Assembly (NCBI GenBank): GCA_008360975.2
Contig: VLJF02000840.1
Span: 744,001 to 808,000 of the forward strand
Origin: Lichenostomus cassidix
Lineage: Eukaryota; Chordata; Aves; Passeriformes; Meliphagidae
Length of the DNA: 64,000 bases
Reading direction: 5' to 3'
Each line of letters begins with the position of its first letter. Position 1 is the first letter of the stretch. The notes beneath the pieces were generated by a model that saw only the letters and a program-made list of their open reading frames with translations, was not told where the DNA came from and ran no database searches. Made by a program: the position numbers and the translations under genes. Below are positions 11,489 through 23,715 of this stretch, piece after piece.

Positions 11489-12829
11489 CACTGGGAAGCA
11501 CTGGGGACACTGGGGACACTGGGGGCACTGGGGACACTGGAGATCCTTGTCCGTGGGCATCCCCCGTGTGTGTAACCCCCCCGCCGGCTCCCATTGCTGC
11601 CCACCCTGCCTGGGGTAGTGGCCCCGAGTGGGGTGGCTCCCATGGGGGACTGCCCAGGGCCACCAGAGCTCCCTGTTCCAGTGCTCCCAGGGCTCCTAGG
11701 GCTCCCCATTCCCCCTTCCACTGCCAGGGGGCACAAGACCAGTTATTTTGTTATTGGGCCCAAACCTCAGCTTTTTGATTAAAACGGAAGAAATGGAGTT
11801 TGTTCTGCTCTGCTTGTTCTGCTCTGTCTGTTCAGCTCGGGGAGGAGGAGGATGTGAGGCTGTTGAGCAGATCCTTGTGGGATTTGCAGGATTTCTGGGG
11901 CTCTCTCGGTCCCTTGGGGAGGGTGACAAAATGATCACCTGGGGCATTCCCAGGCGGAATCAAATGGCATCAATTGGGTTCCCTTGCAGCTGTCCATGCA
12001 GAGGGGAAGGAGCTGCAACTTGCTGTTTGTCCCCTCTCAGTGACACCCGGCCGGGGCTGAGGGACCTGCGATGTTGCCGCTCTGTCCCCACGGGCACCGA
12101 TCCCATCCCTCTTCAGTAGGGCTGTGCCATGTCTTGGCCCCAAACTTGGATGGACGGGGTCCCCAGGATGTGCCACCCTTTGGACAGGGACCCTCCCGGA
12201 ACTGCCATCTCCCATAACAGGACACTCTCCTCCAGGGTATGTCACCTCCTGCACATGTTGTCCCCAGAACAGGGATGCCCCAGGACAGGAACCCCCTGGA
12301 TGTGCTCCCTAGGACAGAACCTGCCCCTCCATCTGACTCACAGCACAAATGGCCTCTTTTTGCTTCTGCAGAAAAGTGGAAGTGTTGGGGGGCACAGCAG
12401 GACAGCCCCATCCTCTACAGCCTCCTCACCCCTCCCTGCATGCCCCAGTCCCCCTTTTCCCTTCCCCTGGGTTCCCCCAACATGTTCTCTGCTCAGGTGC
12501 TCCTGGGGATCACAGAGCTAGGTATTGGGCATGGTGCACAATTTAGAAAAAGATTGAGAAAACCAGAAATAAAGAGTTCAAAAAGCCCTTGGAAGAGTTG
12601 GGGGCACAGCGCTGGAGCCCCCTGGCCCCCCCTCTTATGCCCCCACAAACCATGAGCACCTCAGGAGGGCCCCACTGCACCCCGGATCACATCCAATATC
12701 TCAGGCACCCAGTGAAGGAGCTGTGACCCATGTGCCCATGCAGCCACTGCCTGTCCCTGGGAACACATTCCCCTGGGAATCCAGCCATGGGGCTCCCATG
12801 CCCTATATCCTCCCCCCTGGCACCCTGTC
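11489..12829. other. 3' flank of gene B and upstream block of gene C
   Basis: It starts with GACACTGGG short tandem repeats (11495-11540). ATTAAA lies at 11778-11783, and 11858-11945 is a copy of the gene-adjacent block. After it comes a diverged version of the proximal promoter region, with a degenerate interferon-response-like site (GAAAAGTGGAAG) near 12370. No exons were recognised. Confidence 0.5.
11778..11783 (+). terminator. polyadenylation signal ATTAAA, gene B
   Basis: ATTAAA lies 290 bp after the stop codon in a block (GCTTTTTGATTAAAACGG) conserved in the 3' flanks of C, D and E. In E it also reads ATTAAA (35731-35736, minus strand). Confidence 0.5.
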
Positions 12830-14490
12830 ATGGGTTTGAACACTTGCCAAATGGCAGGCACCGACCACATCTGCTCTCTCCACTCTCCCCTGCCGCAGCT
12901 GGGCAGAGCAGAGGGGGAAAAGAGTTGAATACACAAAGGGCTCATGAGTTCAGATAAGGAACCAGGAGAAAATGCACTGAGGACCAAAAGAGGCTGAATG
13001 TAAAGCTGTAAAGTGATTTATTACCAGCAGAGACAGTGGATAATGAGAAGTGAAATAAAGCGCTTAAAGACACCGTTCCTCTGCTCACCCTTCCCACCAG
13101 CAGCACAGAGGGACAGGGTGTGGGGGTTGGGTCAGTTCATTACCAGAATCTTCTTCTGCTGCTCAGGGAGAGGAGTCATCCTCTGCATTGCTGTGGGGTT
13201 CCTCCCACGGGAGACAGCTCTCCATGAACCTCCCCAGTGTGAGTCCAAATCTCACAGCAGCAGTGTCGCTGCTTCGAGACGGGAATGACACACTAAGACA
13301 CAGCTCCAGGCCAAGTAGAAAGGAAGGCATAAGCATCGTTTATTACTACAAAGTCTCTTTTATACTATTTTCTAACATTTGTGCCATAAAGCTATTGGTT
13401 CTACCCTGTTGTTGTACAGCATCATCGGATGGGCTACTCCTAGCACACCTATTCTGTGAACAACAGACTCCCTTTCGCAGATGTTGCATTCCAAGCTGTT
13501 TTCCTCATCTTATTTTGGCTTCTTGCTTCCATTTCTCACGAAGCTGCTTGCAACACGGCCGATGTCTGCGAGCAAAGGCAGATTAGTTGTCAGTTCCCAC
13601 AAAGCAGTCTGCCCAAAACTGCCACAACATGAGCTCCTCCCACAGGTAGTCAGTCCTCCCAAACTGCTGCAGCATGTGTCCCACATCCACGGGGTACAGA
13701 CCTGCAAGGCCAGGCTGTTCCATCTCAGGAGCAAGGCCTCTCTCTCTATCGGGTCTCCCACTGGATCACAGCCTCCTCCAGGCATCCACCCGCTCCGGTG
13801 TGGGTCACCTTCCCATGGGCTGCAAGTGAATCTCTGCATCCCCATGGACCCCATGGGCTGCAGGGGGACAGCCTGCTCCACTATGGTCTCACCACAGCCA
13901 GCAGAGGATCGTTGGCTCTGGTGCCTGGAGAACCTCCTACCCACCTTCTCCACTGACCTTGGTGTCCCCATGTTGTTTTCCCTCACACCTTCTCAGCTCC
14001 TTCTCCTCTAGCTAAAAAGAAGTGCATGCTCACATTGTTTTGATTTTTTCTTAAACATGCTATCATATCATGCTATCATAACCAACATCTCTAATTGGCC
14101 CCGCCTTGGCCAGCGGCATGTCCATCTGTTGCTGTTGAGCTGCTAGCAGAGAGAAGAATCCAGTTCTCAGTGGCAAGAAGGAAAAAGCCTTTATTGTTTT
14201 GATTTCATCATATATATAGAGTTTTCAAAGGTCACCCAGATTGGTCAGTCAGAAACCTCCCCCTAGGCCTGATTGGCCAGGTCTGCACCGTCCAAGTCTT
14301 GGGACACTGTTTTTAATAACATCCAAACCTTATCTTTATTTATAAAACACAAAAGGAATTCTCATGGGAAAGACCTGTGCTAGCCACATCCATCATCTTC
14401 AGACAGGGACTGGCTCTGTTGGACATGGTGAAAGCTTCCAGAAGCTTCTCACAGGGGCTATCTTTGTGGCCCCTCCCCCACTACCAAAAA
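12830..14490 (-). mobile_element. mosaic of degraded LTR/ERV sequences
   Basis: The stretch carries landmarks of long-known avian ERV LTRs: repeated CAGGGGGACAGCCTGCTCC and CCACGGGGT-type units around 13690-13990, a TTTATT (reverse polyadenylation signal) near 13018 and 13340, and a CCGCCTTGGCCAGCGG tract near 14101 that resumes after a nested LTR. Family naming is from memory. The ORFs inside are fragmentary. Confidence 0.55.
14127..14388 (-). mobile_element. nested solo LTR (262 bp) with TCCATC duplication
   Basis: It starts TGTTGCTGTTGAG and ends CTAGCCACA, so it has TG..CA termini. It is flanked by the 6-bp repeat TCCATC at 14121-14126 and 14389-14394. A sister copy lies at 32144-32409. 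TTTATT on the plus strand (near 14190) suggests minus orientation. Confidence 0.8.
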
Positions 14491-14946
14491 CTGGGTCATC
14501 CCATGGGCCTCACATTGTCCCAGGAGCTCCCCGTCCTAGGACCTGCATCCCATGACTCCAAATCCCTGGAGGGGATCACAAGCATGGGGAACCCCATTAC
14601 CACAGAGTCCCCCTCCTCTCAGACCTGCCTCCTTAGGACTCCCATTTCCCTGGACATCCATCCTTGGTTGCCCACATCCCCTCAGCCTCCACTCCTGGGA
14701 ATCCCTTGTTCCACCAAGTCCCTCTTTTTCCTGAGCCTGTAAGCACCATGTCCCCAGCCTGTCCCCAGCCTGTCCCCAGCCTGTCCCCACCCTGGCCCCA
14801 GAGTGGCCCCAGGCTCTCTCCACCCGGCCCCCACAATGTGCCACCAACATGTGGGTGCTAGATGTCACCTCACTTCCTTCCCCTTTGGCTGAAGAGCCAC
14901 AACCCAGGGAAAAAGTGGCCACAGCAGTGTGTGACAGCCAGCCCAG
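14491..14946 (+). promoter_or_regulatory. proximal 5' region of gene C
   Basis: It holds a run of 11-12 bp CCAGCCTGTCCC repeats (about 14755-14800). An ETS/PU.1-like CACTTCCT at 14871-14878 lies 69-76 bp before the start codon. The E-box position that is CACGTG in D, E and G reads CATGTG here. Confidence 0.5.
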
Positions 14947-17900
14947 ATGGCCAGGGACACCGGGATGGCCGGGACAGTGGCGCTACTCCTGTGGGGTGAG
15001 TGAGGCAGAGAGCGGTGGGGAGGGGACACAGGGGGGCTGCGAGGTCCCCTGAGATCTCCAGTGCCATCAGAGCCAGTCCATAGGGGTGGACACTGGTGTG
15101 AGTGGGGAAGTGGGGTGGCTGTGGTGACATGAACAGGGGGACACAGGGATACAGGGACAAGGGGAAAAGCACTGTGGAGGTGGGCAATGGGGACACCTGT
15201 TGTGGGGCTGACAGGGGTAACATGTGTCAGTACAGGGTAGCCGTGGTGTCCTCATGGCCAGGGTGTCCACAGTGTCCCCACGTCCTGCCTCAGCCATGGG
15301 TGGCAGCAGTGTCCCCATCCCTGAGGTGTCCGTGCCACACGGATGTGGTGTGTGGGCAGCTGTGACACTGACATGTCCCCTGGCTTCTCAACAGTTGTTG
15401 AGGACTATCCCTGAGCACTTTCCCATCAGAACTGGTGTCTCTACAGGGACAGTTTTGGGTCAGCCCCCACATCACCTCCCCCTGCTGCCACTGTCCCTGT
15501 GCTGCCACGCCCACCCAGCCCTATCCCTTCTCCCTTCCAGCCCAGACCCTCGGCCTCGCTGGTGAGTCCTCAGGGGATGCCATGTCCCCATCCTGCTGTC
15601 CCCAGCCCTGTGCTGGCCCTAGCAGGCTGGTGTCGCCTGGTGTCCCTACAGGCACCCAGACCACCCAGCTCCTCGTGCAGCCCCCCTGGATGCCAGCAGC
15701 GCTGTGGGACCGAGTGACACTGACCTGCCTGGGCTCAGGGACCTCTGGTGCCACCACCTGGTACAAGGATGGGTGGCTCTGGTGGAAGGAGGGAGATGAC
15801 CACTTCGTTGTCACTGAGATTGGCACCTACCAGTGTCACAGACCCGACACTGGGCTCAGCCACAGTGTGAGCGTCCTAAATGGTGAGGGGCAATGGGGAT
15901 GGGTGCCCTCTGCGAGGCTCTGGGTGTGCTTCACTCCCTGGGTGGCCTTGCACCCCTCAGTGTCCCCCGGAGTCTCCCAGTGTGACAGGGCCTCCCTGTC
16001 CCACAGATCGTCTGCTGCTTCAGGTTCCGGCACGGGCGCTTTTGGAGGGGGACACAGTGACACTGCGCTGCCGAGTCAGACAGGACAGATCTGTCAGCAG
16101 GCTGCGATTTTACCATGAGGGGGAGGATCTGGGGTGGCCCCTCAATGGGACCGAGCTGTCCTTGTCCCCCCTGCAGCTGCACCACGCTGGCCGCTACCAC
16201 TGCGGGGGCTGGGTGAAATCTACACTGCCACAGTGGAGGGAGTCAGAGCCGGTGACAGTGACAGTGCATGGTGAGTGTGGTAATGGGGACAGGAAACCCT
16301 GACATCCTCCAAGGGTTACCCCATCACTGCCTTGGTCCCTCATCCCTTGCTGCATCCCTTCCTGGGTCACCCACAAATTCCCAGGTCCCTCTCCAGGTCC
16401 CTCCATCCCTCCCTGTGTCCAATTCTGCCTCATGGGTGTCACCTCCACCTCCCTCCTGTCCCTCCCCCTGTTCCCCACTCCTCCTATGTCTCCCATCACA
16501 CCCATGTGCTGTCGCAGGGGTCGCTCTCTCAAGGATGTCCCTGTTGGCACCGTCTCCCGGGGGACAATTGCACTGGGTGACTGCCTGGTGCTGAGCTGCG
16601 CGGTGGCTGTGGGGACAGGTCCCCTGTCCTTCTCCTGGCACTGGGAGGGCTCAGGGGCACCACTGGGCACTGGCCCCTGCCTGGAGCTGAGCAAGGTCAG
16701 GGATGAGAACAGTGGCCACTACCAATGGCAGAACAGCAAGGGGAACAGCGTGGCCAAGAGTCCCCCAAATGAATGTCACCATCATGGGGGAGAGGGACCC
16801 TCTGGTTGGGAGTGGCCCTCCCACGGCATCTCCATCCCACCCATCCCATCCTCATCCCCCCCATTCCCCTCCCCCCACACCGGGTTCCAGCCCCTCCCCC
16901 AGCCTCAGCACCGTCTCTGTCCCCGCAGTGCCCGTGGCCAATGCCACCATCACCCCTGGCCCCCTGGCACTCCAGGTGCACACAGGTGACCCCGTGACCC
17001 TGCGCTGCTCGGTGCAGGTCGGCTCAGCACCTGTCACCTTCACCTGGCTGCGCGACAGGAGGGAGGTGGCCCAGGGTCCTTTCCTGGATCTAGGGGACAT
17101 TGATGTGGGACATTCTGGCACCTACCAGTGTGTGGCCACCAACCAGCTGGATGAGCACCACGTGTTCCGGGCACTCAGCCCAGAGCTGGCCCTGGAGGTG
17201 ATACCACAGGGATCCAGCAGCACAGGTGAGGTCACACATGGTCACTGTGGGGGTGCAGGGCACCTGGACCATGGGTGACCCTGGTTTGTCCCCCTCTGCC
17301 CCTGGCAGTGTCACAGAGGGAACAGAGCACAGGAGGGGTCACCTGAAGTCACCTGGGAGTTCGAGACCCCTTGGGTGACAGGTTACCCCAATCTGTCCCA
17401 CTCTGTCCCCAGGAGTGACTGCAGGGGTCGTTGTGTCTCTGTTGTTCCTGGTCCTGCTTATCAGTGTCATCATGGCCTGGCACCGGTGGCACCACATGGG
17501 TGGGTGACAATGGGGGGACAGGGCTTGTGGGGAGTGGTGGGAAGCCCCCCAGAGTGGGGGGGACTATAAGGCATCACCCACAGCCCTGACGTGAGAGGCC
17601 CTTAACCCCCAGTGATGTTTCTTGGGCTCCTGTGGAGTTTGGGGAAGTGGTGGCAGGTCATGCAGGGATGTTGGGGGTTCTTTTTGGGATCCTGGGGGAG
17701 TTTGGAGGTTCTTCCTCCCTGCCGGGCTTGGGGTTCTGGGGGCTCAGTGAGTTGGGGGCACTGGGCTGGTTGAGAGTTCCTGGGAGGCTGCAGGGATGCC
17801 CAGGTGTCTTGGAGGGATCTGTGGGTCCAGTGGGGTGTCAGGATTCCCGTGCAGGGTCAGGGCCCCAGGACTCTGCAGTCACCCCCACCTCTTTCCTTTG

Positions 17901-18140
17901 CAGCTGCCAGGAAGCACCAGGACAGGTGAGTGGGGGGCTCCAGCCACGACCCCCCTTTCATCCAAACCCCCAGGACCTTCCATCCCCTCCCACACACTCC
18001 CTTATCCCCACAGGGCCCCCCCGGAGCCCAAAGCCCCCCCGGTGCAGAACCTTCAGGTGACCTACACGGAGCTGATGGGCCCGAATGGGCAACCGTGGGA
18101 ACCCAGTGACATCTACGAAATTCTACAACCGAAGTTGTGA
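14947..18140 (+). CDS. gene C: FCRL-like receptor, three usable Ig domains, one ITIM
   Basis: Exons: signal 14947-14995, 15541-15561, D1 15652-15882, D2 16007-16270, D5 16929-17225, TM 17413-17499, tail 17904-17925 and 18014-18140 (TGA). They join in frame to 365 residues. D3 is deleted: the sequence right after the D2 donor resembles the intron that normally follows D3. A D4 relic at about 16520-16792 has a 1-bp loss near its start, a 1-bp gain near its end and Trp in place of its second Ig cysteine (HYQW), so it is unlikely to be used. The last two tail exons are fused with loss of the VLYTHV motif, leaving one ITIM, VTYTEL, and a DIYEIL end. The TM is neutral. An inhibitory role is inferred. 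Confidence 0.82.
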
Positions 18141-18598
18141 CACTCTGGGAAGTGGGGGGGCACTGGGGACACTGGGGTTCCTCCTCCATAGGTTCTGTGG
18201 TTGCCCATCCTGTTTGTGAGGTGGTCACGAGTCAGGGGAGGCTGCAGAGAGCACCAAGTGCTCTCCATTCCCCACCCCAAGGGGTTCCCCCATCCCCCTT
18301 CCAGTACCACCAGGCGCTCCCCACTCCCCCTTCCAGTGCTCCCAGTATCCCTAGGGGCTCCTTAGTCCTCTTCCCAGTACTTCCCCATTGCTCCCAGAAA
18401 ATCCAGGGGCTCCCCATTCCCCCTCTCACTACCTCCACAATCCCAGTGGCTCCCCATTCCTCGTGCAACTGCCAGGGAGACACAGGACCTCTGTTATTGA
18501 GAGCAAAATGCAGCTTTTTGGTTAAACTGGCAGAAATTGTGTTTCTTTTTTCAGCTCTCTTGGGCTTTAGCAATGGGATTCTCCAATTTCGGGTTGTC

Positions 18599-18604
18599 AA
18601 TAAA
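18599..18604 (+). terminator. polyadenylation signal AATAAA, gene C
   Basis: AATAAA lies 459 bp after the stop of gene C, just before an LTR insertion at 18626. The homologous CTAAAAACC in gene A has lost the signal. Confidence 0.5.
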
Positions 18605-18625
18605 AACCAGGGGCTGCTGCCCCTC

Positions 18626-19389
18626 TGTCTTGGTTTGAAAGACAGGTGTCTGCTGAGATAGGTGGAACCCTCCCTTAGAATAGATAATGTGACCCCCCCT
18701 TTCCTCTGAATTATTATAACTTTGGAATCAAGGGTTTTCGGGTAAAAACATATAAAAAGGAATAACAGTTCTTTACTAGTATCTAGAATGAAGTAAACAA
18801 GCAACAAGAAGAATAGCAACAACAAACAAAAACTAGAAACCCTGTGACAGAGGTCCCTGGGCTGCCAAGCACTTTCCCATTTGGTGTAGTCACGGTCACA
18901 ACCAGCAGGGGCACTGTTGAGCTCTGGCCGGGCAGGGCAGGTGCAATGACTACCAAGCAGCTGCAGGTGGCGCTGTGGAACAGGGTCAGGTTGGTCTCAC
19001 GCAGTTGGTAACGGCAGCTGGGCTGGGCAGTCAGGCAGCGTGCTGCAGAGAGCAGCAGAGAGCAGCAGAGAGCTCGGAGCGGCAAGCTGCAGTGGCAGGA
19101 ATGGCTCACCCGGGCTGGCCAGCAAAGGTGGCAGAAACTCTGCGGTTGTGACACATGCCACGGTGCGTTCCAGCAGGCGGGGGAAAGGGTAGCGACACTC
19201 GGGCTCCTCCGAAGTTACAGTAAAAGTGCAGCTGGGGACGTGTGCGCTGCCGGTGGGTAAAAAGGGTTGGAATCCCGCACCTTTCCCCGAGTGCAAGCTC
19301 ACCCAGCCAGGAAGAGAGGGTAGTGCAGAGCTGGACATCTCCTGGTCACAGCCAAAGGAAAGCAGCTGATTTAGGGTAAAATAGAAATT
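18626..19389 (+). mobile_element. LTR family 1 copy
   Basis: It begins TGTCTTGGTTTGAAAGACAG, then GGTGTCTGCTGAGATAGG, AATTATTATAACTTTGGAAT, and a CAAACAAAAACTAGAAACC stretch shared with the copies at 33026 and, inverted, 31145, 43500 and 59785. The 3' edge abuts LTR family 2. Confidence 0.65.
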
Positions 19390-19979
19390 ACTAATGTAAA
19401 AGAGCTGGAAGCTAGATAATAGTAATAATAATATTTTTAAACTGATTTAGAGAGCCAGAGATTGTATAATGATTTACTAAGATATGCCAGCTGCGATCCA
19501 TTTATTATTTTCTTAATGACTTTGTGCCTACCTGGTACCGGGAAGGAAGAAGAGAGGAGAGCCAAGTAATTGAGAGAAACCACCAAGTGTAACCGAGCAT
19601 CCCGCCCTTGGAGCCCAGGACCGGTACGAGTTGGTTCTCAGGCTTGGACTAGGACCAAGGACCAAGGGAGCATGTGCACCTGTCATAATTAATCTTCGGG
19701 ACCCTCGCCCACAATTAATTTGAAGACACTGCGCTTGTGTGAGCATATTTAAATGAACTTTGAACTCATTATAATACGAAGCGGGGATAGGTAATGAATA
19801 TGTATAGGGGCTTTGTCTAACTTTATGCATATGTAATCTGTAACCTAATATAAACTTAGTGAAGTGCTGCTGAGGGTGTGCATGTCTTTGGAGGGGCTAC
19901 CCCCATGCACCCCAGCTGGGAATAAACACATACCTACTTCATAACTATCTGAGTTGTGGAGTCAATTCCGTGCTTCACA
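19390..19979 (+). mobile_element. LTR family 2 copy
   Basis: An AT-rich LTR ending GTCAATTCCGTGCTTCACA. AATAAA lies in GGGAATAAACACATACC near 19920. A diverged copy is inverted at 4997-5575. Confidence 0.6.
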
Positions 19980-21729
19980 GCAGCTTCCCTCTGTCCCCTT
20001 CAGCGCTCAGCGAGGAACTGAAGTCTCCAGTGGTCAGATGCCTCCTCTCCTCACCACACCCAGCCTCACCAGCCACTACTCAACTACACAACTACGAAAG
20101 GAGTTAATGGTCCTTGAGTACCTGGCCATTGGTTTCCTAGTAACAGGGATGGAGAAAATTCTACACCATAACAGCCCATCCCCCCACCGCCCCCCTCCTG
20201 CAACCTTCAACACCCTCCCCCTTTGTAGAGGCGCAAAAGGCAAAGATCCCAAAGGGCTGAGAGAACAACTTCCTGCAAACAGCAATGACACAAGAAAACC
20301 AACAGCAACAGCAACAAAATTCAGAATCAGAAGGGACAGAAAAGGAATGATTTCCAGGGAAAGGCCCAACAAGGAGCAAACGCCAGATGTTGCCCCCAGC
20401 ACATTTCCTCCACCAGGGGGAACCTGGCAGGGCCCTGGACCTTCATTGCTTTGATGGCCAAAGCAGCCTTCAGGAGGCTCTGCATTCTCTTCTCCTCTGT
20501 CTCCAAACCCTTCTCTGCCGTGTTCCCCCACACTGTGATGTCACCAAGGCACTGTGGGTTTTCCAGAGCCTCCCCATTTTCCAGGGCTGTTGGTATCAAT
20601 CCGTGGCAGTCGAATTCCCTCTGTCTAACCACTGCATCTTTGCCAAAGCCCAACAATTCCCTTTGGGCTCCCCAAAATCCCCACTCCTGACAGAATCTGT
20701 GCCAAGCATTCCCAAGGCCTCAGGGCCACTCCCAAGGGGTTGATTTAGCCATTCCCACTTGGGGTCACTTCAGCTCCCAGCACAGCCCTGCTGGAATCCC
20801 CCTGTCACCCCAGGAACGGAGATGGATTCTGCCCCTATGGATCTCAGTGGCATCAGGGGACATTGTGCCCCGGGGTCACCTGAAGCCGTGTGCTCCTGGG
20901 GCTCTGCTGTGCCATGCCATGGATCCACACAGTGCAAGGGATCCCAGTGTCCCTTTGCCCCACCCAGCTGCAGCCACGGCCCCTCTAGTCCTGGCCGTGG
21001 CACTCGTTGCTCATTCCTTGTGAATATGACCTGGAGGTCACTTCCCCAGAGGGTTGCTCTGACTGAGGACCTGCCCACGGGTAAATGGAATAGATTTATC
21101 CCTGAAGAATGTCCTGCAGTGGTTATTCCACTCAACTCCCATCCCTGTGCAGCCAGGGCACAGCTGGGGTTTCCATCCTACTTCCTCGTGTCCTCTCCGT
21201 GGTCCTCGTTATGGGTTTAGGCTTTTTAGTGAATTTCTTCCCGTTATCATCATGGAGATGCTGGCAGGAGGAAGGGCTAACTCCATGATGGACAGCAGCA
21301 AGTGAGCACACACACAAGGCGTGGCTGATAGGCCTCACACACCAACAGAATCGTTTGAGGAGCAGAGGGCAATAGGAGGCTCTGCATTTTTTGCTGCTGG
21401 TGCTCTGGGCCGCTCCGGCAGCAGGAGCTGTCCGCGGTGCTGCCGGGAGCCGTGCGGTCTTGCCCTGGGCTTACTGTGCCAGAGCTCAGCACCGCCATCG
21501 AGCTCTGCCGGCTCGCCCTGCCTGTGCCCGCTGCTGGCCAGAGGATCCTGGCTGCCCCTGCTGATTCAGATTTGGGCAATGTCCAGTGCTGAGACTGGAC
21601 ATGGCCTGTGTGGGTTTGAGGGGGAAGCACCCCCTTCTTTCCCTCTCATGCCAAGGCCAGTTGTTACCACCCAGGGAAGTTCCGAGCTTGCATTAGAACC
21701 CCCTGACAGCTACGAGTGAGTTTCTGCAG
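19980..21729. mobile_element. ERV-derived internal sequence
   Basis: It follows LTR family 2 and contains at 20405-20610 (minus strand) a second copy of the reverse transcriptase remnant seen at 2392. The shared stretch extends leftward to about 20225 (AAAGGCAAAGATCCCAAAG). Between about 20700 and 21729 only short, interrupted ORFs occur and no gene was recognised. Confidence 0.45.
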
Positions 21730-22019
21730 CCTTTGCCTCTTGAAGCCTCCACAGCTTCCTGCCAGCTGTGGTCTTAACCACACCACAGGAGAAAAAATAG
21801 CGCTCAGTGTTAAAAGCTATTTTTATTATGTCGTCCTGTCTGTTCCATTCTGTTCTGTTCTATTTATTTTCTAGCAATGAACTGTTATTCTTTTTTCTAC
21901 ATTTATGCCTGAAAGCCCCATATTTTCAAAGTTAAAATAATTTGGAGGGAGGGGTCTTCTTTCTATTCCAGGAAGGTTCCTGCCATTCTCAGCAGACATT
22001 TGTCTTCTAAACCAAGACA
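21730..22019 (-). mobile_element. LTR family 1 fragment
   Basis: Reverse-oriented end of LTR family 1: CAGCTGTGGTCTTAACCACA, TTTCTAGCAATGAACTG, AAAATAATTTGGAGG, ending AAACCAAGACA at 22019. The stretch 22020-22640 that follows shows no gene; its first part (GTGGGAAAGAGCC) also follows the fragment at 32640-32893. Confidence 0.6.
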
Positions 22020-22639
22020 ATTTCCTGTGGGAAAGAGCCATTCTTCTAGTCCAGGCACACACAGCTGAAAGTGGGATCCTTCTGCTGAAAATTGTGATCA
22101 TACGAAGTTCGTTCCCAAATGAAACTTGCCAGGACCAACAGATCTGGCTGCCCTTGGACTCCCAGGGGCCACATCCATGATGTCTCCAAGACAAAGAGGT
22201 GGAAGCCTTTGCTTCCTATGGAAAAGAGCCATCCTTCTCAGCCAAGGTTTCCTTGGCCAAAAATGGGATTCCACCTTCCTAAAACTGCAAACGTCTCAGG
22301 ATTGCTGCCAGACAAAAGCAGCCAGGACTGACAGCTCAAGCTCATCTTGGACTAGCAGGGGAAGAAAGTGAAAATGTTGGTGGTGGCACAGCCAGACACC
22401 TCCATTCCTCACAACATCCTCACCCCACTCCCAGCTCCAGCCCTGCCCGGTGCCCCCCGGTGCCCAAAGCCCCATACTCAACACTCCCCAAACAGCATCT
22501 GATCCCTGCTGCTGCTCTGGAGCCTCTACCAGTCCTGGCCCTGGGGCAGATGCAGGGCACAGGGGGAGAGGGTGATGGAGGCCGGGAGGGAGGTCCTGAG
22601 ACGGAGGAGGACCAGGGACCCTGGGGAGGTGCCAGGACA

Positions 22640-23715
22640 GAGGCTTGGAGGCTCAGAGTCCTGGCACAGATGGCAGCTGCCATCTCTCAGCGAGTGCCGG
22701 GGCTGTCGCAGGGTGATGTGTCCTAACCGACTGTGACAGCATGTCTGGAGCCACTGTCGCGATGTGTCGGAATCCACTGTTGCCATGACAACGAGCCCAA
22801 CTGATCCTGGAACTCGAGGGAAGTCCTGGAACCGGCAGGGGGGCAGGGTTCCCCCAGGGTTGGGAAAGGCAAATCCAAGGGATGGCAGAGATGGAATTGT
22901 GGTAGCCAAGAGGAGCCAGAGGCTGTGAGAGGAACAACCCTGCAGGCAGCAAGCACAGGGAAGAAGGAGGGGCACGAGAGGCTCCGGGTGCCTGAGTGGA
23001 GATTCCCTGCAATCCCGTGGGGTGCCCAGGGAGCAGAGACCTCCCTGCAGCCCTGCAGGAGTCCCTGGCTAAGCAGGAGATACCCAAGGGGGCTGTGAGC
23101 CCATGGGAAGCCCTCATTGGAGCAGTTCCCACAGGTGGAAGGTGTTTTAAAGATGTGTCTCACTTCTCATGTTTTCCATTTTCATGGATAATAAACTCAA
23201 TTAATTTTCCCAACTCCAGTCCCTTTTTCCCATGATGGTGCTCAGGGACTGAGACCTCCCTGCCCTTTTCCCAACGGTGGAGACGTTTGTTCTCTTCCCA
23301 GTGCCCTATGCAGATGAGGAGGGCAGGATGGAGCAGCTTTGGGGACATCTGGAATCCAGCCAGGGTCACCCCCCACAGCACAAGCATAACCACAGGGCAG
23401 AGCTACTGCTCGATATTTCCACACTTTTCCATCTTGTCTGGCAGCTGCAGCAAGAAAACATTCTTTCTGGGAGCTTCCAAAGGGCTGCATGTTTGAGCCA
23501 GGAAGGAAGAGGGTCCAGGTCAGGTTGTTGAGCAGATCGTTGTTGTCTTTGCAGAGTTTTGCGGCTCTCTCTGTCTCTGGGCAACAGGGACAAAATGATC
23601 AATTGCTGCATTTCCGGACTGGTTCCCTCACAGCTGCCCCTGCAGGGTTGGTTTCCACCCAGCCCTGCTCTGAAAACCATCAAAGGCCCTCGCAGAGCCA
23701 CTGCTTGAGCTCCAG
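22640..23715. promoter_or_regulatory. distal 5' module upstream of gene D
   Basis: Uninterrupted version of the module seen at 5580-6276. It carries an X-box at 22779-22792 (GTTGCCATGACAAC, one base off palindromic). About 23522-23606 is the gene-adjacent block, read in reverse beside E and G. Confidence 0.5.

Noticed and set aside
14755..14800. Possible coding repeat (CCAGCCTGTCCC)n upstream of gene C
   Set aside because: Similar but different repeats fill the same place upstream of D and G; they are unstable promoter-flank minisatellites, not exons.
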